A stretch of 64,000 bases of DNA, from NCBI RefSeq assembly GCF_000002995.4, contig NW_025062479.1, positions 15,124,721-15,188,720 on the forward strand. The letters are read 5' to 3'. Position 1 is the first letter of the stretch, and each line of letters opens with the position of its first letter. The stretch comes from Brugia malayi. Lineage: Eukaryota; Nematoda; Chromadorea; Rhabditida; Onchocercidae. The position numbers and the translations under genes were made by a program. Below are positions 55,168-64,000 of the stretch, piece by piece. The notes beneath the pieces were generated by a model. The model made no database searches. It had not been told where the DNA came from and saw only the letters and a list, made by a program, of their open reading frames with translations.

Positions 55168-58100
55168 TTACTGCTTTATAAAAAAAAAAAAGAAAAAGAA
55201 ATTTACAGGGTAAAGACGAAATTGATCAAAAACACTGCAAAGATCGTCGAATGTGTACTGTTGAAGGACAGTGAAATTTGAAAGATCTGCTTTCCGGGCA
55301 CATTGAACACAGTATACGGGAAATTTACCATTTACCTCACGAACAAACAAAATGTTCCAAACTTCGATCTGTAAAGAAAAAAGAAACCTCAGAGTTCGTT
55401 TATTTCTCAAAATTATTTTCTCATGCTTCACACTCATAACTGAGCAATAATTAAAGTGATCGAAAGCATAACAAAATATAAAACCAGAAATAATGTAACA
55501 TAAAACTTAGAATACTAAAATGTATTACATGCAAACTGCATTTAAAAATTAACAAATGTGCTAATAATTTAAGAACAAGATAAAAGAAACGGGTTCCTGC
55601 TTTGTAAAACAAAGAAAGGGAACTTTTCCGTGAGCAAACATTTTTTTTCCGTTTAATATGGATATGTTTCTTAGTTTCAATCCTATATGTGAACGTCAAA
55701 AAAAAAAAAAAGTTTAGAGCTCACGAACTTCACAAGTAGAGCAATAATGCGATACTTCTCCTTTTTGCCTTGGATGCATCCGAATTGGCTTATCGTAGAT
55801 ACTAACCATATCAGCGATCATCTTACTGTAAGCCAATGATCGTATAAGCATTTGTTTAACTAACGTAAACATTTTTTGATTCGAGAAGCGTATATTTCGC
55901 GCCAGCTGCCATGTCAAATGTTGCATCGGTACTAATGATTTATAACCCTATAACGAATTCTTTTAATCATGAACTTAATTTCTTAAAAGCATTACAACAG
56001 CTCATATTAATAATGTACTAGATGAATGATCAAATGAATTGATGAATGAATACTTCTGGCATAGGAAACATATGTCGGAAATGTTATAAATAACGGAAAC
56101 AGATTTATTTATCTGAGAGTTTATCTAAAGCGCGCAATAGTATCGCTGCATAGTAGTGAGGTCTCTGTGAAAATGTATGCTGTTATGCGGATAAAGAGAA
56201 ATTATGTTATAATGCCTTTCTAAATAAGAGCAAGTAATTTCATTTTAAAATTAGCTTTCTACGACAACTTTTAAAAGTCAGCTTGACAACAAATCAAAAT
56301 CTAATTAAAATTTCTTCTTCTCCCACATTATATCTCCTCCAGTAAAATCTATTAGTCAAATAACAAAATATATTTCTATATTTCAAACCCATTAACTCTT
56401 AAGTTTAACTAAGTATTGAATGTAGCCACTATTTCTTTTTCGAAAAGAAAAGAAAAAAAAAAAGAAAAGAAAAAAAAAAAAAAAAAAAAAACTTACATTA
56501 AGTTTGTTCCATTCATGGCAATGGACGGCCATTTCATACTGATTTGGTGTGGGTGGTCCAACATTCCATGCGACATTGTTACACCATCCGGTACTGTGTA
56601 CCCAGTGAATACATCCACTACCCACCCAAACAACATCACCTGCTTTCTGGGTAAACCGATATACAGGAATATTTGTCTCTAACAACTCATCAATATCTGG
56701 CCACCACGATCCTTTCAGAAAGTTGAGTTTACGCCTGAAAACTCTCAAAAGTATTACAAGATATGTTTAATCTCATGTAAGACAGAAATCAATCAGACGA
56801 TTGTGAATTACAAATACAAAACAAAGAGATAAAAATTATTTCAACTTGCCATCAGTGTTCATGGAACCACCTTCAACTTATAACCAGAAATATATCCCTG
56901 TAATTCCCATTCACTTTTTCAATATTTTCGCTCCCTAATTTCCTAGCAATAACAGCTTTATTGCGTAGACTAATTATAAGCATACTTTTCAACCATTTCA
57001 TTGACTGCTGCCCAATATTCGTATGGAACACAAAACCATTCACAATCACCTGGACCAATGTTTACATTTACCGATGCCAAACAATTATTTTCAACATGTC
57101 CTGGAGTACGTGCACCTGGTACCTGGAACAATCAGCAAGTAATACTTCAAGATTCTGCATTCTTATTATATTCGAATCACTTTTTTTTCAGTCAGAAATT
57201 TACTTTTCAAGTAAATATTAATTCCTACAAGAATAAATTAATACTAATATATAAGATTTACTTCTTGTATTAAATAACACACCTTCATATACAGTTGAAC
57301 AGTATTCATACCGTAGACGGTATGTCCAAGATGCGTTAACATATTACATGCCGCAACTAGTCGTGCAAAAGACGGCATTTTATTCAGTTCCGCTAACTGT
57401 GTTCTGAAACACAAATAATTCCACTTTTCTTTTCTTTTTTTCACTAATTTCATATTTAAAGTATTCCAAACACTTAACAAAGATTTCAATTGAAACAGAA
57501 CAAAAGTATAAAAAGTTAAGAGAGATAGAATATCAAAATAATTTTCGTGAATCAATAAAAAACAATACAACTTCTTACTTAAATTTTCCTTCATCCGAAA
57601 GATCAACATTTGTTCCAAATTTGATCAATTTCATCGGCATTTGAGATTCCTCAGGTAAAGTAGCACGTCGGCGTTTCAATGAACCATTACTGGCATCTGT
57701 TGAAACACCACCAATACCACTACCACCACTACTACCACCACCTCCATATTTTGCGCTTGCTGCTCGAAGTTTCTCTGCTTCTTCCTGAATTTCAATCTCA
57801 AAAGTGTAAAATTTTTTAGTTTCTGCTTATGTTTTGATCTGAAAATCACTAGTCAGGATCGAATCATTCATTCCAGTACGCATCACAGCAATGATATATG
57901 ATTCTAGATATAAATATTTTCATGTTTTTTCAAATTTCCATACAAATATGAAACTATTCCATTTAAACAAGATGATAATGACATTGTTATTAGATGGTTT
58001 ATTATTAAAAAAACAGAATAGAACGATATCTTCTGCTGATTATTTTTAGTAATACTTCTTACTGCATCATAAAAAAATTCAATTAGCTGATATCTCCAAC

Positions 58101-61100
58101 GATTTACATTCATGAAAATCTCGCTAATTATTAAAATACTAAAGACGCTACCTTTAAGCTATATTGGAATGATTGAGCCTGATACTGAGCATAATGTGCA
58201 ATAGTAGTATAAGAACGAGTACTATGGCATATCCATGTTGGCTGTCCAAGATGATCAACATTTTGATCAGGAGGCATTCTGTACTGAGACCGTATCTCTA
58301 CCTAGAAATCAGTGTTTTTTTTTTTTTTTTTTTGAAAGTATTATCACCTAGTAGTCAATGAAGCAGTTCAGAAATTAGTATTAAATAATTTCTAATAATG
58401 TCTCTCTGTTCCTCTAACTTAAAAAATTGTTTTAATATAGATAAGATTCTTTGGGGTTTTGTTCAGTTTAGATCAGAACTACAAATAAAAATTCCGTATA
58501 AGTAGACCTACATAGCTATATTCATCTCATATTCACATCATATTAATAAAAAGAGCATTGTGCCAAATCCTTGCTAACTGCTTTTGCCACTTAATTTTAA
58601 ACTTCTCTTCTTAAATGATATCTCAAAAAAAAATATGACTGAAGCAAAATTGAAATATAATAAAGAATTGTTCTCAGAAATTTTCCGTAGTGTACTGAAA
58701 AAAAAAAGTGAAGGAATAAGTGCTGCACTTTACATAACCAAGCACAAGCAAAAAAAAAAAATCAGCTCTTTCGATTTACAACACAAAGCTTTTGAAAGAT
58801 AGAAAATTCCTAACACAGAACTTATGGAAAACACCAAAATCACTCCACTAGTAATCTAAAGTAAGCTTATTTTTGCAAATATAATATATTCGATATATAT
58901 TAGAACAAAAATGCTCTTTTGTAGTAAATTAAATTCTCCATAACAAAACAAACCTCATGATTAGGCGCAATTTCCAATAATGATTTTGTTGAAAATAATG
59001 AGAGGTCCATCTTTAAAGTCTGCGTCAAACCACGTATTAATGTAACTGCACTATTGTAACAATAATTTTGCAGCTCAATACTATGTGCTTCCTTTCGTGA
59101 CTCTACCAGAATTACAGGTGTAGGTCGTAAAAGCTGAAAATAAATAATACGAATTGATCATCAAATTGCTGAAGAAATAATTGATTTCCAACGTACTATC
59201 GTTAATTGCTTCAAGCGAAGAGAATACCGCTGTAACATTGTCCCTACTTTATACTGTTGAAAATGTACAAAGCAATACTGCTGCTAATAATTCCTATTTC
59301 GAAAAATTGAAAATTGAACGAACTTTTTCAGGTAGAAATTTCTCTGTTTGTGGTACTTGTGGTAAGATTGGAGGCTTCATTCGTTCATCAAATATTTCAA
59401 AAAATTCACTTGGTTTATCAACCCTTTTCCTACATCTTTCCATCAACTCTGATGCAGTGATTGTAAGTGGTACTCGAACATCAGCAGTAAGCGAGAATGA
59501 ATAAGGTAAGGGAGGCACTTCTTTAGTTAGTTTTACCTAAAATTTTGAATAAAACAAAATATACTGTTCTTAAAAATCCAGAAACTTTTGAAAAGTAATA
59601 AACATTACTCTATTTCCTTCAGCATTATATAATTCTCAGATTTACCATGTCTTTTTTGTCATCAGTGGTCCCCTTTTCGGCCGATTGAATCTTTAATGAA
59701 GAAGTTGAGGGTACAGCATCACCTGTAACAAAATAAGACATAAAAAAGGGAACAAGTTTTTATTAATCATTAAAAACAAATATATTTTTCATTTCAGAGT
59801 TAGAAATTTGGTGATTTCAACAGAAATTTAAACTATTCAAAAGTAAAAAAAAAAAATAATAATAATAATAATACACAATAATAATTAAAAATAATAATTG
59901 GAAAAAAATAATAAGTTACCATCCATAGGAATTTCTTTTTTGATACCGTTACTGGTGAAATCTTGTTCAACGTGTGTTTCTAACGATTGCTCGATATCAT
60001 TTTTATTAATCTGTGTGTGTGAAGTAATTCAACTTTAATATAATTTATTCAGATAAAACATACATTGTGATCTGCACTTAGACAGTGGAGTTACAATCAG
60101 TACTGAAGTTATAATAAATTTCATTTATTATAACTCAGAAATCCTATTTCAATTTTCTTTGAGTGTAAAAATTATGAACTAACCTTTCCGTATTTACTTT
60201 CCAGCATCTCCAATAAAATACTTTCGCGTTCAGTAATTTCAGCTTTATTTGAGCGTAAAATATTCATTAGTTTGATTTGTAATTCCACTGACTCGTTCGT
60301 ATTCTGTAAATGATAAGATACTGAAAGACGGTCAGTGCATACAGATTTTAATCAATCAGTTTTCAATCAGGAATTTAGCTAAATTATAGTTAAATTACTA
60401 TAAAAGTAACTCAAAAATTGTTTGAAAATTAAAAATTATAAAATCATATAAATACCTGCGGCAATGCTAATGTAGCAGAAAGTAGCGGACTGCCGTCACG
60501 ATAGCGCTGCTGCTTTTGCTGAAAAAAAAAATACAAATTCATTTTGTTTTTGTTTTTTCAAAAAGTGAAACCAAAAACTGTTAAAGGTAAGATAAACAAC
60601 AATAATTGAAAAATGAAAAGGGAATGATTTCAGTAAGGCAATAAGAGAATATTACATTGAACATTCAAAAATCATGTGCAATTTACAGCAACAAAAAATA
60701 TACCTTCAAGAACTCTTCTTGTCTTTGGCTTAGTTCCGCTGGAATGGAAAGTCTCCAAGCTTCGTTAAGACCAGGTAATCTGAAATAGTACAGAAATTTC
60801 TTAAAACAAAAACATTTAAGAAATATTCATTAATTTCTGAATACTAAACAAAGTAATTACTCGCTGGGTGGCAGAGATCGTAAATTTCCAATAAGCAATG
60901 ACGATGGATGCAGCTCTTTTTCAAGCACACGTATCCTTGCTTTTAAAGCTTCCGGTGCGGCTGGAAACAATAAATTTTTGAATCTCAAATCACTGAATAA
61001 AAATTTTAAATTTACAATCAGCACTGTTTATTTAGTATAATGTGCTTTGCAGCATTTGCAGAGTAAAAACGTACCAATAATACATTTTATCGGTCGATTT

Positions 61101-64000
61101 AGGTACTACTCAGTAATAACTAATCAACAACGTTCAGTGTCTTTTGCCAGTTTATTGGAGCTATCACGATCGAACATCGTATCACAGCTGTATATTTACT
61201 TCTAATTCAGAAAATGTTCATATTAAATCTTATTTTTAAAACTTGAACTAACCTGGTTGACAATTCAGCGCTTTTTTAAAACAATGGAGTGCGTCCGAAA
61301 ATTGACAGTTAACTTCGTACAATCGTCCTAAATCTGTCCAAGCTGCACTATGATCACGGTCTGATTGAACTGCACAAATAAACGCCTAGAAATCAGGAGT
61401 AAATTTAAAAATTATCGAGTCTAAATCGACTAGTAAGAGAAGCTAGAATAAAAACAACAGTAAGAACAATAATTTATCCAGCAATTCATGCAAAATCAAT
61501 TTTTAACAACCAAAAACTGATCCCCTACCACGACTTAAAATCTTAGAAAATGTAATAGATATCAGAACTGGAATTACATAAAATAGTGAGTAAAGAAATC
61601 AGTCAACCTGCAAAGCATCCATTGGTTGACTTTGTTGTTGATATAAAACACCGATACTACACCACGTATCAGCATCTGCTTCTGATTTATCAATTGAATG
61701 TCTAGAAATGAAATAAAAAATTTGAAGTTTGTTGAAAAACTTCACAAAACCACAGCTTATAATAAATTTATCAAAGCATAGCAAATCTCTAGTATAATAA
61801 AATGATGTGATAAATAAAGCAAAATACAACTAATAAGTAACTGAACAATAAAGTCAATGGATAAAGTTATATATAAATTGAACTACCATCCAATACAAAG
61901 AATTTTTACTTCCCAAATAACGCTGCTGATACTATTCCCTTCAGAATACTTTATTACCCTAACCTACTTTCTCAGTAATACTACTAATCTGATCATTTGC
62001 AACTTTGGAGAAATATAAGATTGTTAAAATTATATCAAAATTTGTAACAAAATTTCATTCTATAAGCAACTTTATCTATGATACATAGATACATAATTTC
62101 AGAATTTTAACAATGCAGTAATTTTTTGTCTAATAGCAGTATCATAAAAACCTGTAATAAACAAATGCGTCGTGTGCTCTATCTTGTAATTCACCGTAGC
62201 AACGTCCTAAATAATAATATGTTTTCCCACAAGTGGGTTCCAGATCTTTGCTTTGAATTAAATAATTTTCCGCTTCGAAAATCTTTTGAGGTCTCTGTAT
62301 TGGTGGACAATCTTCGCGGTAACACAACCAACCTGAAATATTCAGCATAACTACACCCTACTTTAACATATTCTTCACGTTGCTCGTGAAACAACTACAA
62401 TATGATGTAGTTTATAATATCAAAAAACACTACTATCAGAATTTAAAAATTCGCTAAATTAATTGCACACAAAGTTCTTCAAATGGTCTTCAGTTATCTG
62501 CAAATAATTTCAATAATTCAACAAAAATACATTAGCAAATATTTTAGTGAAAAACTCAAATAGATTTAAGCTTGAAGCTATTCTGTGTAAAACTTTCATC
62601 ACTTCCCCATAATCATAACAGTACAGAAATCACAAATAATTTGATCTGCCAAAAAGAGAAAATTTTAATTGTAAATATTCGGAAAAACAAAACTGAAAAA
62701 AAAAAAAAGAAAAAAAACAACGAGACTATTACAGATAATATCAAAGGGAAGACGTCATACATCTGTTTCATGAAAGCATATCCAGAAAACATATGTCATG
62801 TCATCAAAGAAAAAAAAGGAAAAAAAAAAAAAAAAAAAAAAACAAAATCAAAAAACAAAAAGCAAAACAAAAACAAATGATATATTACCAAGCTGTCTTA
62901 GGATCTGTGCTTGCAAACTGCTCGTCAATTGAACGGAATGGTCATTTAAGATAGTTCGATACTCAGTGGCTGCCCGATCAAGGTCACCAGCGATGTCGTA
63001 GCAGTGAGCTATGTTAAAACGCAATTCAACCTTCGTCAGGAATGTGCTTTCACGGCTGTCGTTCAGTGCTGCTGTGAAGTGCTGCAATGAATGATTTGAA
63101 ACCACTGCGTCAATAAATTACTCAAAAGATATTTAATCAATGGCCAAACGGCACAATATAACGTATCGAAATGTAATTGTACGATTAAAAGTTCAATTAT
63201 TTAGTGAAAATTAGAAAGTAATGAATTGCTAAAATCATTATCATATATGGATGTTCAAGTAATTATTAAGTCCTACTAGCTTAATTACTGATTAACAAAA
63301 TTTTGGTGATTTTCCGCATTAAAATGAGCTTAACTTTTCTTCCTAATTTAATCTATGAAAGTTCCATTCATTTACTAGTGATTTGTTATATCCTAACTGC
63401 TATTCCATAATACCATGTTTAGTGGTAATCAAATTTCTAAGCAATTCCATTATCTCATGAAACCCATCAGCAAAAAGAATTTTTATCGTATTCTTTTCTC
63501 ATACCTTCGTTTCATTACTGCTTTTTTTTTCTGACCAGCTGCTTAAATGACCACAGATCAAAATTTGCTACAATTTCGTAAGTTCGTTGTGAACCAGAAG
63601 AGGGTTTCTTTACAAATGAAAAAAAAAAAAAAAAAATGAAAATGACCCTTTTATGAATTTTTTATTCTATTATGCATTGTTTTATTGTAAGACAGAACCA
63701 TATAAAAGTGGGATATTAAGCTTAATCAATTCTTAGGGAAACAAATTTTGCAGAACATTGACACTTAGTATAACAGTATTTGATGAGTATTTTACCAGCC
63801 TAATGAAAACGCTACTACCTGCAATGATGATTTTGATTAAACTGGAAATAATTCAATATAATATTATTATTTCATAAAGTTCTAAATAAAGGATTCAAAA
63901 ATCCAAAAACCTTGACAGCAAGTTCGAAAAATTCCAAATTTTTGTAAATAAATCCTAATCTGGAATATATTTCAACTGTAAATTCGTGATTTGGATGTGA
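55168..64000 (-). CDS. utx-1: UTX/KDM6 H3K27 demethylase, 5' end outside window
   Basis: Twenty exons are visible, from 63911-64000 (partial, enters from the right) to 55207-55368, all joining in phase for about 948 codons. The N-terminal part has TPR repeats ([53 protein letters not shown]). The middle has UTX-specific [20 protein letters not shown] and [20 protein letters not shown]. The JmjC domain carries iron ligands in TPGHVENN (His, Glu) and [15 protein letters not shown] (His). The treble-clef zinc site follows (HYCSTCE and VYCVQCARK). UTX removes methyl groups from H3K27me2/3 in the nucleus, within COMPASS-type MLL complexes. A Gly/Ser-rich linker lies at 57700-57750. The C-terminal end is uncertain: either the last exon reads on to a stop at 55168 through a phenylalanine run, or it splices at 55206 to a short downstream exon. 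Confidence 0.95.

Noticed and set aside
62572..62880. 102-codon Lys-rich + strand open frame
   Set aside because: Produced by poly-A tracts in an intron of the UTX gene.

Overview
The window is nuclear DNA of a nematode, most likely a clade III parasite of the filarial/spirurid type. The evidence is a very AT-rich composition, short exons with TTTTCAG-type acceptors, start codons a few bases downstream of acceptor-like sites (as expected for spliced-leader trans-splicing), and two secreted proteins that look like the nematode-specific SXP/RAL-2 (DUF148) family. No prokaryotic insert, CRISPR array, rRNA, tRNA or intact transposon was recognised. All gene models were built by hand from open frames, splice signals and phase matching. 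Exon boundaries are predictions, but most join in frame and give proteins of normal family length.

Left part (1-15 kb): the end of a small unrecognised gene; a multi-pass protein with distant Bax-inhibitor-1 features; a PRDM14-type PR/zinc-finger regulator (+); an SXP/RAL-2-like secreted protein (-); two small unrecognised + strand genes; and the proteasome alpha subunit PSMA6/pas-1 (-). Middle (15-38 kb): a compact ATAD5/Elg1 clamp-unloader ATPase (-), a second SXP/RAL-2-like gene (+), a Tctex1-type dynein light chain like DYNLT2B (+), ribosomal protein eL28 (-) with a near-perfect hairpin in its first intron, CDC7 kinase (+) diverging from rpl-28 across 384 bp, and an ER glycerol-3-phosphate acyltransferase of the GPAT3/4 type (-).

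Right part (38-64 kb): a repeat-bearing gene-poor stretch, a cluster of - strand genes that is hard to model (a serine-rich unknown protein, a possible 57-residue secreted peptide, and a single-pass membrane protein with only a ZP-N half-module), another gene-poor stretch of 4.6 kb, and the 3' four-fifths of a UTX/KDM6 H3K27 demethylase (-) that runs off the right edge.

Most of the window is conserved housekeeping: replication control (CDC7, ATAD5), protein turnover, translation, cilium/dynein, lipid synthesis and chromatin. The lineage-specific content is the SXP/RAL-2-like pair, the small secreted candidates, the ZP-N protein and the 44-47.5 kb cluster. The items most worth following are the rpl-28 intron hairpin, the second cysteine cluster in CDC7, the conserved PRDM14 finger array and the ambiguous two-frame exons at 45.7-46.3 kb.
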